Source: Oceanobacillus massiliensis str. N'diop (GTDB lineage Bacteria; Bacillota; Bacilli; Bacillales; Amphibacillaceae). Taken from it: DNA of 64,000 nt. A program made the position numbers and the translations under genes. The stretch covers positions 26,182-90,181 of the forward strand of contig NZ_HE610976.1 of the NCBI RefSeq assembly GCF_000285495.1, in the 5' to 3' direction. The first letter of the stretch is position 1. Each line of letters starts with the position of its first letter. This document shows positions 18,741 through 27,772 of this stretch, one piece after another. The notes below the pieces were generated by a model. The model was given only the letters and a program-made list of their open reading frames with translations. It was not told the DNA's origin and searched no databases.

Positions 18741-19910
18741 ATGAGTATCTTTGAAGAAATCTTTGATCGAAGAAACACAAGATCTGTTAAATGGGATATG
18801 CTGAAGGAAATATTCCAGTCTGAGGATGTCCATCCAATGTGGGTTGCAGACATGGATTTTAAAGCACCGAAAGAAGTAAATGACGCCTTAATCAAACGTG
18901 CGGAGCATGGTATCTATGGTTATACCGTTATCGATGATGATGTATCTGGTTCCATTATTAATTGGCTTGAGAAAAGACATCAATGGTCCATAAATAAAAC
19001 ATGGCTTTCCTACAGTCCAGGTGTCGTAACAAGCTTACATATGGCTGTACAGGCTTTTACCGAACCAGGTGACAGGATACTAATCCAAACTCCTGTCTAT
19101 AATCCGTTCTACAATGTTATTACAGAACACGACAGAATCGTTGTGAAGAATCCGCTCAAGAATGTGGACAACTATTATATGATAGATTTTGACGATTTTG
19201 AAGAGAAGTTAAAAACCGGTGTAAAGGCCTTTATTTTATGTTCACCGCACAATCCTGTCGGCAGGGTTTGGAAAAAGGAAGAGCTGCTGGAAATAGCAAG
19301 ACTCTGCCTAAAATATAATGTTATCATTTTATCCGATGAGATACACAGCGATCTTATATTTCCGGGTCAGAAGCATTATCCAATAGCATCCCTTTCAGAG
19401 GAAATTGCGAACCAGACTATTACGTGTATGGCTCCCTCTAAAACCTTTAATCTGGCTGGGCTTGATGCATCGTATGTCATCACACCGAATAAGGACAATC
19501 GGGAAAAACTGGACAACATATTCAATAAGCAGGGATTCCATAATATGTTAAATACGATGGGCAACACAGCACTTGAAGCAGCCTATACGCATGGGGAAGC
19601 ATGGCTTGACGAACTCGTTACAATACTTGATAGCCATGCAAGCTACGTAAAGGAGATGTTTGAAAAAAATACCAAACTTAAAGTCATCCATGCAGAGGGA
19701 ACCTATTTACTATGGATTGATTGCAGTGCACTGGAGATGGATAGTAAGGAATTAAAAAAATTCATGATTGAAAAAGGCAGAGTTGGTCTAAATGCCGGTG
19801 TCGATTATGGAGAAGAAGGCGAGCATTTCATGCGAATTAATATTGCCTGCCCACGCGCAACACTTGAAGAGGGTGTAAACCGTATCATAAAAGCGGTAAA
19901 TTCCATTTAA
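18741..19910 (+). CDS. patB: PatB/MalY-family PLP-dependent C-S lyase
   Basis: 389-aa fold-type I PLP enzyme. Family features are the N-terminal SVKWDML...HPMWVADMDF, CSPHNPVGRVW, the SDEIHSDL Asp pair and the Schiff-base Lys in APSKTFNLAGL. Members are cystathionine beta-lyases/cysteine desulfhydrases. Three ATGs (18735, 18738, 18741) follow CGAGGAGG; 18741 has the best spacing and gives MSIFEEIF. It lies behind a strong terminator hairpin, so read-through control is possible. The precise substrate is not resolvable. Confidence 0.9.
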   Translation: MSIFEEIFDRRNTRSVKWDMLKEIFQSEDVHPMWVADMDFKAPKEVNDALIKRAEHGIYGYTVIDDDVSGSIINWLEKRHQWSINKTWLSYSPGVVTSLHMAVQAFTEPGDRILIQTPVYNPFYNVITEHDRIVVKNPLKNVDNYYMIDFDDFEEKLKTGVKAFILCSPHNPVGRVWKKEELLEIARLCLKYNVIILSDEIHSDLIFPGQKHYPIASLSEEIANQTITCMAPSKTFNLAGLDASYVITPNKDNREKLDNIFNKQGFHNMLNTMGNTALEAAYTHGEAWLDELVTILDSHASYVKEMFEKNTKLKVIHAEGTYLLWIDCSALEMDSKELKKFMIEKGRVGLNAGVDYGEEGEHFMRINIACPRATLEEGVNRIIKAVNSI

Positions 19911-19941
19911 AATGCAGCAGCTTCGGCTGCTGCATTTTTAT
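19910..19941. terminator. Bidirectional terminator between patB and sodC
   Basis: Perfect stem AAATGCAGCAGC / GCTGCTGCATTT with a TTCG tetraloop. The T-runs on both strands serve the two convergent genes. Confidence 0.93.
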
Positions 19942-19972
19942 TTAGGCTGCTAGCGCATGGCCTTGCAGACAC

Positions 19973-20551
19973 CTATTCTTCTTCCTGTTCTTCATTAAAC
20001 TCTGTTGGGTCTGTTGGCGACTCTTCGGATGTGCCGCTATCATTATCTTTTTTAATCTCTCCGCAGAGAATTCTTACTCCCGACTCCCCGCTTGGCTGAG
20101 TGACCCCATCATCCTGTCCTTCATGTACAACCAATGATACGCCCTCCTCATTCAAAAGCGAATTTTTCCCGTCGAGCAGTGTCGCGCCTGCAAGCATCAG
20201 TTCTGCATTTGCAAGACCACCTGCATCTGCTTCGATATTAGGCAGATCTCCCAGATGGGGACCATCCGGATGCATTAATCCATGCTCCTTCCCTTCCGGA
20301 TTGAAGTGATTGCCTGCACTTGTAAAATCAGGTCCTTCACATTTTGGAAATTCGTGTACATGTATCCCATGAAATCCAGGTGTAAGCCCCTCTAGTTTAA
20401 GTTCGATTCCTACCCCGTCATTCTGCTCATTCAAAGTTGCTGTTCCCACCATATCGCCGGAGGCATTGTACATTTCCACTTTTTGACTTGTTGGGCTGTC
20501 CGGCTGACACGCTGCCAATAAGGAAATGAGAATAAAAATAAGAAAACGCAT
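19973..20551 (-). CDS. sodC: Cu/Zn superoxide dismutase-like lipoprotein
   Basis: 192-aa exported protein with a lipobox-like signal (LLAAC, Cys15), a SodC domain and a very acidic tail (Glu/Asp-rich last 25 residues). The metal positions match active enzymes: HVHE (two Cu His), GNHFNP (bridging His), the Zn set H, H, D in KEHG...GPHLGD, and VVHEGQDD (fourth Cu His). The disulfide Cys pair (KCEGP, ILCGE) and the substrate-guiding Arg (VRILC) are also present. SD AAAGGAG is nine bases from the ATG. It should detoxify superoxide at the outer face of the membrane. Confidence 0.93.
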   Translation of the reverse strand: MRFLIFILISLLAACQPDSPTSQKVEMYNASGDMVGTATLNEQNDGVGIELKLEGLTPGFHGIHVHEFPKCEGPDFTSAGNHFNPEGKEHGLMHPDGPHLGDLPNIEADAGGLANAELMLAGATLLDGKNSLLNEEGVSLVVHEGQDDGVTQPSGESGVRILCGEIKKDNDSGTSEESPTDPTEFNEEQEEE

Positions 20552-20653
20552 ATTGCCAGCTCCTTTTGCATTCTTTTTCTAAGTATCTGCAAATAAGAGA
20601 TAAACTAACCAAAAAAGCCTCCCTATCTTTTAACAAAAATAAGGAGACTCGGC

Positions 20654-20851
20654 TTAATGATTCGATTTATTTGTGTCGTTGACTTGATCTAATTGCTGAT
20701 TGTATTGCTGATTAAAATCCTGTTCATCTTTTCTGGATTTTTTTATCATAAAATATAAAGCCATCACAGCTAAAATCATAAAGATCGCAAGTGTTATCAC
20801 AGCTGGAATATATTCCGATTTATCTTCCGGAAAATAAAGAAATGGCATCAT
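20654..20851 (-). CDS. Small single-pass membrane protein, unknown
   Basis: 65 aa from the ATG at 20851: a short exterior N-terminus, one TM helix (about 17-38, ITLAIFMILAVMALYFMI), then a charged Lys/Arg stretch and a Gln/Asn-rich tail (QDFNQQYNQQLDQ). GAAGGATG lies about 12 bases upstream. The longer frame to 20938 lacks an SD. Divergent from kapB. I do not recognise the family. Confidence 0.6.
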   Translation of the reverse strand: MMPFLYFPEDKSEYIPAVITLAIFMILAVMALYFMIKKSRKDEQDFNQQYNQQLDQVNDTNKSNH

Positions 20852-20961
20852 AATAGCTTCACATCCTTCTATGTCCATTATAGCAAATTTCCCGATGCAA
20901 CGTAAAAAGTTCGCCAATCTGTTGAATTTTTGGCACAATGTAGCAAAGGGGAGTGATATTT

Positions 20962-21351
20962 ATGACAGAAGCCGCAATTGGAGAAATTGTAAAAGCACAT
21001 TATCATTCAGGCACATATATCGGAGAAGTTAAAGAGGACCGCGGACAGAATTATCTGATTGAAGTACTTGCCGTTATTAAACATCCGCTGCAGGGTGATC
21101 TTCACAATTACGGCAAGCTGGAGGATGTCTTTTTCCATCAGCGTAAGGCCCTTGCATTCCACGAAAAGATGAATGTCAAAAAAGCTGCCGTTCATTCGTT
21201 TAACGAACAGATACCAGCATATGGAAGTTCCCTAAAGCAGGCAGTCGCAAGTTACAGGCAAAAGTTGGAAGCAGAGGAGAATGAATTTGGAGCAGCATCC
21301 CTGAAAAAATTGGATGGTCTGGAAAAGCAGTATTATCAAATGTATTATTAA
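20962..21351 (+). CDS. kapB: Kinase-associated protein B (KapB)
   Basis: 129 aa, full-length match in character to KapB, which in B. subtilis is needed for KinB input into the sporulation phosphorelay. The N-terminal region GEIVKAHYHSGTYIGEV forms a beta-rich domain, followed by a helical part ending KQYYQMYY. Although named a lipoprotein, there is no signal peptide or lipobox Cys here. ATG 20962 is preceded by AAAGGGGAGTG. No kinB gene is adjacent, unlike the B. subtilis arrangement. Confidence 0.85.
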   Translation: MTEAAIGEIVKAHYHSGTYIGEVKEDRGQNYLIEVLAVIKHPLQGDLHNYGKLEDVFFHQRKALAFHEKMNVKKAAVHSFNEQIPAYGSSLKQAVASYRQKLEAEENEFGAASLKKLDGLEKQYYQMYY

Positions 21352-21388
21352 AACTTCAGCATCAACTGTAAAGATGCCGCAAAAAATA

Positions 21389-21424
21389 AAAAAGCTAGAG
21401 AACATAATATGAACTCTAGCTTTC
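21389..21424. terminator. Bidirectional terminator between kapB and ptsH
   Basis: Stem AAAGCTAGAG / CTCTAGCTTT with an AT-rich loop, between two convergent genes. Confidence 0.85.
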
Positions 21425-21429
21425 GTAAA

Positions 21430-21693
21430 TTATTCACCTAAATGTTCTTTGATGACCTCTGCAATACCGTTCAATGCTTCTTCTTCGTCATTACCTTCAG
21501 CAATAACTTCGATTTCAGCACCTTTAGGAATTCCAAGTGACATAACACCCATGATTGATTTCAGGTTCACTTTTTTGCCTTTATAGGATACCTCTACCTC
21601 AGAATCATATTGTCCAGCCTTGTTAACCAACAAAGTTGCAGGTCTCGCATGAACCCCAGTTTCAGCTGTAATCGTAAATGTTTGTGCTTTCAT
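21430..21693 (-). CDS. ptsH: Phosphocarrier protein HPr
   Basis: 87 aa. His15 (GVHARPAT) takes phosphate from enzyme I for sugar uptake; Ser46 ([11 protein letters not shown]) is the HPr-kinase site used in CcpA signalling. His15 rules out the Crh paralogue, where this residue is Gln. A terminator directly follows and no ptsI is adjacent, so this copy is monocistronic rather than part of a ptsHI operon. Confidence 0.95.
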   Translation of the reverse strand: MKAQTFTITAETGVHARPATLLVNKAGQYDSEVEVSYKGKKVNLKSIMGVMSLGIPKGAEIEVIAEGNDEEEALNGIAEVIKEHLGE

Positions 21694-21816
21694 TTTGTCT
21701 CATCCTTCCAAATCTATTCGCTATATTTGTTTATTCTTTAAACCATTCCTGTTAATTGGTTCACATAAACCTAAGTATATTATATACAATTTCAATCATT
21801 TATGAAACAAATATCT

Positions 21817-22110
21817 CTAAAAAATGACTGTTTTCTTAAAGATTACTGTTTTTGCCGAAGAAAATAGAACATACGGCGATAAATCTATAAACTGATGAAA
21901 TTTGATGATAAGCTTCACCCACCTCTGAAAATACTCTGTGCTTTCAGCGGGCTCGCACTGAAATTCCATAAGAAGCCGGACTTGCTTCTGAGGAATGCGA
22001 AAGCGACCGGAGCGGAAAGCGGATGATTAAAGGGATAGTCGGCCGTTGCTGCTTTTTCCTGTGATACAAAACATTCCTAGTAAACAGTAAGAACATGAAA
22101 TCTTAGCCGA
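21817..22110. repeat. Degenerate MITE-like element (copy B)
   Basis: Left end AATGACTGTTTTCTTAAAG-ATTACTG matches the terminal inverted repeat of copy D, followed by a core arm (CACCCACCTCTGAAAATACT then GTGCTTTCAGCGGGCTCGCAC) matching its GC-rich arm, and a weak right end near 22070-22095. It occupies most of the 497-bp ptsH-deoD spacer; no ORF is seen there. The deoD promoter must lie in or after it. Confidence 0.6.
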
Positions 22111-22190
22111 GGAGGATAGTTGTCTTTAGGCAGTTGGTGTGGTAACTTTATTTTGAATAGTTACGTTTGATGAAACAAGGAGGAAGTACA

Positions 22191-22898
22191 ATGAGTGTTC
22201 ATATAGGTGCTAAACAAGGCGAAATTGCTGACAAGATTCTCTTGCCGGGAGATCCTCTCCGTGCAAAGTATATTGCTGAAACTTTTCTGGAGGATCCAAC
22301 GCTGTACAATGAAGTACGGGGAATGTATGGTTACACCGGTACATATAAAGGAGAACGTGTCTCTGTACAAGGCACTGGGATGGGTGTCCCTTCCATTTCC
22401 ATTTATGTTAATGAATTGATCCAAAGCTATGATGTAAAAAAATTGATTCGGGTTGGTACTTGTGGTGCCATTCAAAAAGATGTCAAAGTCCGCGATGTGA
22501 TTTTGGCACAGGGAGCTACAACTGACTCCAAAATGAACCAATTGATTTTTAATGGCATGGACTATGCACCACTTGCCAATTTCGATTTACTTAAAAATGC
22601 CTATGACGCCGGAACAGAAAAAGGACTTCGTCTACGTGTCGGGAATGTCTTTACAAGTGATACATTCTACCGCGACAATGCTAAGGAAGTCAATGAACTG
22701 CTCGCTAAATATCAAGTGCTTGCAATCGAGATGGAATCAACTGCACTCTATACCTTGGCTGCAAAATACGGACGCCAGGCATTATCTGTGCTGACCGTAT
22801 CTGACCATGTCATCACCGGAGAAGAAACTACGGCTGAAGAAAGACAGACAACTTTCAACGAAATGATGGAAATCGCGTTGGAAGCAATCATCAAATAA
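22191..22898 (+). CDS. deoD: Purine nucleoside phosphorylase, DeoD type
   Basis: 235-aa hexameric enzyme that phosphorolyses purine (deoxy)nucleosides for salvage. Motifs: [23 protein letters not shown] (phosphate site), [21 protein letters not shown], and the catalytic Asp in [13 protein letters not shown] 22191 has AAGGAGG at ideal spacing. Single gene with its own terminator. Confidence 0.97.
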   Translation: MSVHIGAKQGEIADKILLPGDPLRAKYIAETFLEDPTLYNEVRGMYGYTGTYKGERVSVQGTGMGVPSISIYVNELIQSYDVKKLIRVGTCGAIQKDVKVRDVILAQGATTDSKMNQLIFNGMDYAPLANFDLLKNAYDAGTEKGLRLRVGNVFTSDTFYRDNAKEVNELLAKYQVLAIEMESTALYTLAAKYGRQALSVLTVSDHVITGEETTAEERQTTFNEMMEIALEAIIK

Positions 22899-22910
22899 TG
22901 AATTATGCCG

Positions 22911-22944
22911 GCAGACTGTCCAGAATTGGGCAGTCTGCTTTTGA
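22911..22944 (+). terminator. Terminator after deoD
   Basis: Stem GCAGACTG / CAGTCTGC, loop of 12 nt, then TTTTG. Confidence 0.85.
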
Positions 22945-23002
22945 TTGTCACCCTATTTTTAAATTAGGTTGACATTATTCCCCTAACCGATTATTATCAA
23001 AA

Positions 23003-23818
23003 ATAAAGGCTTTTTCTTAAGTATTGTGCATTCTGAACTTTGCATTTGATGGAAACTGCGATGTAACAGCAGAGGATAGATTTCCGCTCCGGGCAGTTGA
23101 ATTCCGTGGGCAACGCTTCAGCTTCTTGGCTTCTACCAACCATCTCAAATTTTTTATGGATTTATTCTATAAAGAAAGCACTCAGTAAACCCGATAACTG
23201 CTCCGGTCGATTTCCGTTCCGGGCAGTCGCTTTCCGCGGGCAACGCTTCAGCTTCCTCGGAAGAAACCCACTTCCTGCGGGATCTTCAGCTGTTGCTTTT
23301 CCCGCTGGAGTCGACTGTCCCTGCACTACAATCAATCAGCTTAATAATGAATATCAGTTATTTGACTCAGAAAACCAAATCATAGCGGAGGAAATACACG
23401 GAGACTCCTTGAAATTGCATTCGCAATTTCTGCGTGCGGTGTTAAGCTGCCGTAGCCTTCCTTGTCCTGCGGGAAAGCGAAGACGCTAAGACCCCACTAG
23501 ATGCACCTACGTCTTCCAGCAACGCTTCGAAGCAGGCTTCCTCGGTGCAAGGGAACAAGGAAGTAAACGCAAGTCGTACCCTGGCTTAGCGCGAGCCCGC
23601 GGAAAGCGCAGTGTATTTCCGGAGTGGGGAATACCACACTATAATTGCTATAAATAATTGACAGAGCATCATAGAATGAGGTAATTTACTTTGGCTTTTT
23701 TGTCTACAGAAAAAGCGAAGACGCTAAGCCCCCGCTAGATGCACCTGCGTCTATCAGTAACGCGGTTTATATCTTTAATGTAAAACAACAATCTATAAGA
23801 AAACAGCCAAAATAAAAA
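23003..23818. repeat. Long composite MITE-like element (copy C)
   Basis: Ends are AAAGGCTTTTTCTTAAG on the left and AAACAACAATC...GAAAACAGCC on the right, which pair as inverted repeats. The interior holds the same GC-rich blocks as copy D (GTCGCTTTCCGCGGGCA, CTTCCTCGGAAGAAACCCAC, GGGAAAGCGAAGACGCTAAG, GCCCGCGGAAAGCGCAGTG). One block is duplicated (23083 and 23213) and an extra partial arm lies at 23708-23760, so it is about 350 bp longer. No plausible coding frame. The right end stops about 4 bp before the bioY SD. Confidence 0.8.
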
Positions 23819-23830
23819 GGGGAAGAGAAC

Positions 23831-24424
23831 ATGAAGAAATTACGACCTATTGATTTAACATACGGTGCATTATTTGTATGTCTTATGGTCATTGGAGCAA
23901 ATATTGCCGTCTGGTTTCCTTTTCTGACTATTCCAATCGGTGGAGCTACCGTACCAGTTTCACTGCAAACATTCTTTGCAGTATTAGCAGGAATGCTGCT
24001 CGGCAAAAGGCTGGGTGCCATTGCAATGATCGTCTATATGCTTATTGGTGCGGCAGGTGTACCTGTATTTGCTGGAATGAAGGGAGGATTCTTTGCCCTG
24101 ATCAGCCCGACCGGCGGATTCATCATTTCCTTTATTTTTGTCGCATATGTGGTAGGATGGCTCACCGAAAGCCGCCCTGCCCTGTCAATCGCCTACTATA
24201 CATGGACGACTATGATTGGTTTGTTTGTCAATTATCTGATTGGGGTATCCTACATGTATCTCGCCATGAACACATGGCTTGGACTCGATGTCACTTATAT
24301 GATTGCGTGGGCAGGGATGGTCCCCTTTATTCTAAAAGATGCTGTATTATCGGTCTGTGCTGCGTTTTTTATGGTAAAACTGGTGAAAAGAATCCCTGCT
24401 ACACTAAAAAATACAGGAGTTTAG
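23831..24424 (+). CDS. bioY: Biotin transporter BioY (ECF S-component)
   Basis: 197-aa membrane protein with six hydrophobic helices and the BioY signatures TIPIGGATVPVSLQTFFAVLAG, LGKRLGA and IGAAGVPVF...GPTGGFI-like (here SPTGGFI). It imports biotin with the shared ECF module or alone. GGGGAAGAG precedes the ATG. Its upstream region is entirely copy C of the repeat, and I see no BirA-type operator; expression must start within or beyond the element. Confidence 0.95.
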   Translation: MKKLRPIDLTYGALFVCLMVIGANIAVWFPFLTIPIGGATVPVSLQTFFAVLAGMLLGKRLGAIAMIVYMLIGAAGVPVFAGMKGGFFALISPTGGFIISFIFVAYVVGWLTESRPALSIAYYTWTTMIGLFVNYLIGVSYMYLAMNTWLGLDVTYMIAWAGMVPFILKDAVLSVCAAFFMVKLVKRIPATLKNTGV

Positions 24425-24561
24425 TTTAAATTTCCAAGCAGTCTTAGACATCCGTTTACCTCCCCATAGTGGTATGGTAAAATAACACCAATACATGGAG
24501 ATAAACCGTGCTTAGACGGTATTCAATCAGGATGAAGCAGCAGGAAGGATGTATTTTGCTT

Positions 24562-25038
24562 ATGGCTTTGTTTTCCAATTTCCCCTTGTGGGCAGCATTA
24601 ACGGCAATTATATTTGCACAGGTAGTTAAGATTCCCATCAAGTTGCTATTTACCAGAGAATTTCAACCTGGCCTAGCCTTCAGTACTGGAGGCATGCCAA
24701 GCAGTCATTCTGCTGCTGTAACAGCATTAGCAACTGCCATTGGAATTGTCGAAGGTGTTACATCAAGTGTCTTTGCATTAGCATGTATTTTCAGTGTCAT
24801 TACGATGTTTGATGCATCTGGAGTACGAAGACAGGCCGGGGAACATGCTGCCGTTCTGAACCGCCTCATCAAGGACTTTCAATTTTTCACTGAAAGTGCG
24901 AAGGGATGGAATAAAAAGGAAGAATATGAGAAACGCCAGGAATTGAAAGAATTGCTCGGCCATCAGCCAATCGAAGTGTTTTTTGGCGGATTGACAGGTG
25001 TTCTTATAGCTTTTCTGCTCTTTCCGCTATTCCATTAA
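24562..25038 (+). CDS. yuiD: Divergent PAP2-family membrane protein (YuiD)
   Basis: 158 aa, several hydrophobic segments, with the GGMPSSHSAAVTALATAIG motif typical of the divergent PAP2/VanZ-like YuiD group and a later DASGVRRQAGEHA. Function unknown; a phosphatase acting on a membrane lipid is inferred from the fold. Start is ATG 24562 or the in-frame TTG 24556, which is better spaced from GGAAGG. Order with yuiC and yuiB matches B. subtilis. Confidence 0.88.
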   Translation: MALFSNFPLWAALTAIIFAQVVKIPIKLLFTREFQPGLAFSTGGMPSSHSAAVTALATAIGIVEGVTSSVFALACIFSVITMFDASGVRRQAGEHAAVLNRLIKDFQFFTESAKGWNKKEEYEKRQELKELLGHQPIEVFFGGLTGVLIAFLLFPLFH

Positions 25039-25070
25039 AAAATGGCCCCCATCTCTGGGAGCCATTTTTT
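25037..25070. terminator. Bidirectional terminator between yuiD and yuiC
   Basis: Stem AAAAAATGGC-CCCA / TGGG-GCCATTTTTT between convergent genes. Confidence 0.92.
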
Positions 25071-25087
25071 CTTCACTGTTCTGGATT

Positions 25088-25774
25088 TTAGCTTTCATTG
25101 ATTTGCTGTCTGAATACCTGCAGTGCTTCATTTTCATTCAGTTGCATTAATTGTTCTTCCGACAGGGTTCCATCGCCCATTTCCACGATATAGACCTCGA
25201 GCTCTTTTTTCCCCCATTTCGCATAGACATCATCAACTGTAGGGTAATATAAATCAAGTTTATTGCCATTGATGGCACTGCCCTTGTCTGCAACCACACC
25301 ATAACCATATCCAGGCACCCACAGGATCGTTCCAATTGGAAAGACGTCCAAGTCTGCTGCAATAGTAGAATACAAGTCTCGTTTCACCTTCACACCTGAA
25401 TATGTGATGCCATATTCCGGATGATCAGCTGTTTTGCCGGTCGATTCCACTCCGGCTGTATATCCTGTAGCTGAAACGGTTGCCGTTGGAAACTGCTGGA
25501 AATCGATTGCTTCTTCAATTGTTTTAGGTCCATCTATCTCGTCGCTTGAAATGTACTTTTGCTTTGTCTTGGCAATATTCAAGCCCTTTGCTTTTAATGC
25601 GCTTTGTCTGTACTCCGGTGTTTCCTTAGCGGTTAGTTTATCAAGCTGAACACTTGCTGCTGCAGCCTTTCTTTCGCTCCATTCCACGTTCTGGACGGAT
25701 GTGGCTGCCTGAAAAAATAGAACCATAATCAGCGTCAGCATTCCGACATGCCAAATAAAATTTTTGATTTTCAT
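25088..25774 (-). CDS. yuiC: Exported 3D-domain protein (YuiC-like)
   Basis: 228 aa. N-terminal signal/TM segment (about 5-27), then a helical stretch and a C-terminal 3D domain with conserved aspartates ([26 protein letters not shown] and [10 protein letters not shown]), the fold shared with MltA/resuscitation-type muralytic enzymes. The role is probably cell-wall remodelling at the outer face. ATG 25774 with AGAGGTG upstream is favoured over GTG 25783. Confidence 0.88.
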   Translation of the reverse strand: MKIKNFIWHVGMLTLIMVLFFQAATSVQNVEWSERKAAAASVQLDKLTAKETPEYRQSALKAKGLNIAKTKQKYISSDEIDGPKTIEEAIDFQQFPTATVSATGYTAGVESTGKTADHPEYGITYSGVKVKRDLYSTIAADLDVFPIGTILWVPGYGYGVVADKGSAINGNKLDLYYPTVDDVYAKWGKKELEVYIVEMGDGTLSEEQLMQLNENEALQVFRQQINES

Positions 25775-25832
25775 AAATAACACCTCTTGGATGTCATCAT
25801 TTCCAATCTATTAAAATTTTATTCATCAATCA

Positions 25833-26144
25833 TTAAAACATTTGATATCCGCTCTTCCTCAAAAATTTAATGACGATACCAGAAACAATCGTTCCAATTA
25901 GACCAGAAGCTAAAATAAGGACGTCTGCAACTTCTAAACTAGTGATTTTTGCTCCCAATTGATTGAAAGATTCTCCAGTATTTGTAAAATATTCCAGTGT
26001 GGAGATATTATCAACGATTATGATTACAACAAATGGGTAAAGAAATGACATAAGCCATGTTTGCCTTAAAAGCATATTCAGAATAAAAGCTATTCCAAAA
26101 AATATAACCAAATAAAGCATAATGGATACGATTAACTGAATCAT
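25833..26144 (-). CDS. yuiB: YuiB-like membrane protein
   Basis: 103 aa with two or three TM helices (about 4-24, 32-46, 76-94). Uncharacterised Bacillaceae family; the assignment rests on its sequence character and place between yuiC and the NADH dehydrogenase gene. SD AGGAGCTATCGCA before the ATG at 26144. Confidence 0.8.
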   Translation of the reverse strand: MIQLIVSIMLYLVIFFGIAFILNMLLRQTWLMSFLYPFVVIIIVDNISTLEYFTNTGESFNQLGAKITSLEVADVLILASGLIGTIVSGIVIKFLRKSGYQMF

Positions 26145-26209
26145 TGCGATAGCTCCTCTCGCTTTTTCTATGTAAAGTTACATCTGTAATTCTATAATAA
26201 AACAATGGA

Positions 26210-26240
26210 AAAGCAAAGGCAGTACGCCTGCCTTTGCTTT
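26210..26240 (-). terminator. Terminator after NADH dehydrogenase gene
   Basis: Stem AAAGCAAAGGCAG / CTGCCTTTGCTTT; lies 18 bp past the stop of the 26258-27472 gene. Confidence 0.92.
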
Positions 26241-26257
26241 ATTGTCCAAACTAAATA

Positions 26258-27472
26258 TCAATAAAAGAAATTAAACTTACCTTTTCTCATCAAAAGACCA
26301 AGACCACCAAGCTTAAGAAGATAGCGGTTATCACTCATTTTCTTCATGACCGATGCCTTCCAGCCAAATAATCGGCGGCCTGAAACGACAGCAATTGCAT
26401 CATCATTTCCTAGTGATGCAATTGTTCCGAGAGGGTTGGGCACAAATGTTTTCAGTTTCCAGCCTCTAACCTTTGCCTTTACATTATGTGCAACGATTTC
26501 TGCCTGCTGTATTGCAATTTGGGCAGTTGAAGGTAATGGTCTCCCGGTGTCATGGTCCAAGATGAGCGAACAATCACCAATCACGAAAACATCGTCAAAG
26601 TCTGGAGTAGACATGTCGCTTTGTACCTCCACTTTGCCGCTATTTGTCCTGAATCCTGATTTCTCCACAACTGTATTTGCACGAATTCCTGCAGCCCAAA
26701 TGGTAGTCATCGTTGGAAGTTCCGTCCGTTTTCCGTCCTTTTCAAAAACAATGCTGTCACTGTTGCATTCTTGCAATAGTGCCTCATTAATGAATTCCAC
26801 GCCTCTTGAAGCCAATGAGTTCATGGCATAGGCTACAAGCTTCTCATCAAATCCTGGAAGAACCGTTGATGCTCCTTCAAGGACAATTAAACGCACTTGG
26901 GTTTTCTCGATATCGTACTCCTTGCAAAGCTGAGGTATACGATTTGCCAATTCCCCGGCAAATTCGATTCCAGTAAATCCCCCTCCGCCGATTACAATAT
27001 TAAGACGGGCAGCATTCTTCTCCGACTCATTATGATAACTGGCGAAATTATAATCAAGATGCTCCCTGATAGCACGGGCATTATTTATGTTTCCAATGCT
27101 AAATGAATTTTCTTCAAGTCCAGGAATTCCAAATGTTGCTGGTTCAAACCCCAATCCAATAACGAGATAATCATATGTCAGTTCCTGCTTCGCCAGCTTG
27201 ACCAATTTCTCTTCTGGCTTAATACATATAACCTCATCCAATACCAACTCAATCTTTCTCGAATCAATGACATCCTTAATCTTAATTTTAGTGCGCTCAT
27301 GATGAAGTGTTCCTGCAGCATTTTCATGCAGCCATGTCGTCTGGTAATGGTAATCATTGTTGTTAACGAGGGTAATGACTGCTTCATTTGCTTTCATGCT
27401 CTTTTGCAGTTTTGCAGCAGTCATCATCCCTCCATATCCCGCTCCCAGGATAACTATATGTGGTTTTTTCAT
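26258..27472 (-). CDS. Type II NADH dehydrogenase (YumB/Ndh family)
   Basis: 404-aa FAD/NAD(P)-binding oxidoreductase that passes electrons from NADH to quinone without proton pumping; likely uses the menaquinone made by the men genes. FAD motif HIVILGAGYGGMMTA at the N-terminus, NAD motif LNIVIGGGGFTGIEFAGEL, and FAD-binding FVIGDCS near the end, followed by a hydrophobic amphipathic C-terminus for membrane association. ATG 27472 with GGAG 11 bases upstream; the frame extends to 27505. yumB is the syntenic name in B. subtilis. Confidence 0.92.
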   Translation of the reverse strand: MKKPHIVILGAGYGGMMTAAKLQKSMKANEAVITLVNNNDYHYQTTWLHENAAGTLHHERTKIKIKDVIDSRKIELVLDEVICIKPEEKLVKLAKQELTYDYLVIGLGFEPATFGIPGLEENSFSIGNINNARAIREHLDYNFASYHNESEKNAARLNIVIGGGGFTGIEFAGELANRIPQLCKEYDIEKTQVRLIVLEGASTVLPGFDEKLVAYAMNSLASRGVEFINEALLQECNSDSIVFEKDGKRTELPTMTTIWAAGIRANTVVEKSGFRTNSGKVEVQSDMSTPDFDDVFVIGDCSLILDHDTGRPLPSTAQIAIQQAEIVAHNVKAKVRGWKLKTFVPNPLGTIASLGNDDAIAVVSGRRLFGWKASVMKKMSDNRYLLKLGGLGLLMRKGKFNFFY

Positions 27473-27772
27473 ATTTCTCACTACTCCATTTTCTGTTTCC
27501 ATCATTCTCTTTCTCTGATGTCCTTATTTGCAAACAACCTATCAATATATTAAAAGTAACCAAATTATCATCTATTTGTAATCATTCTGTAAAATATACC
27601 TACCCATATTAGCCTTTCTGCATAAGTAATTCAACCCCAAAGCCCTCTTTTCCAATTTTAATTGTTTTCAAAATATAGGATCGGTCTTAAAAAAGTTTGC
27701 AATAATACCATGCTCTCAGGGTTTGTGGTACGATGGGAATGGAAAATTTATTGATAGAAATGAGGGTTTGCT

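Noticed and set aside
21430-21693. Crh, the regulatory HPr paralogue
   Set aside because: His15 is present; Crh has Gln at this position.
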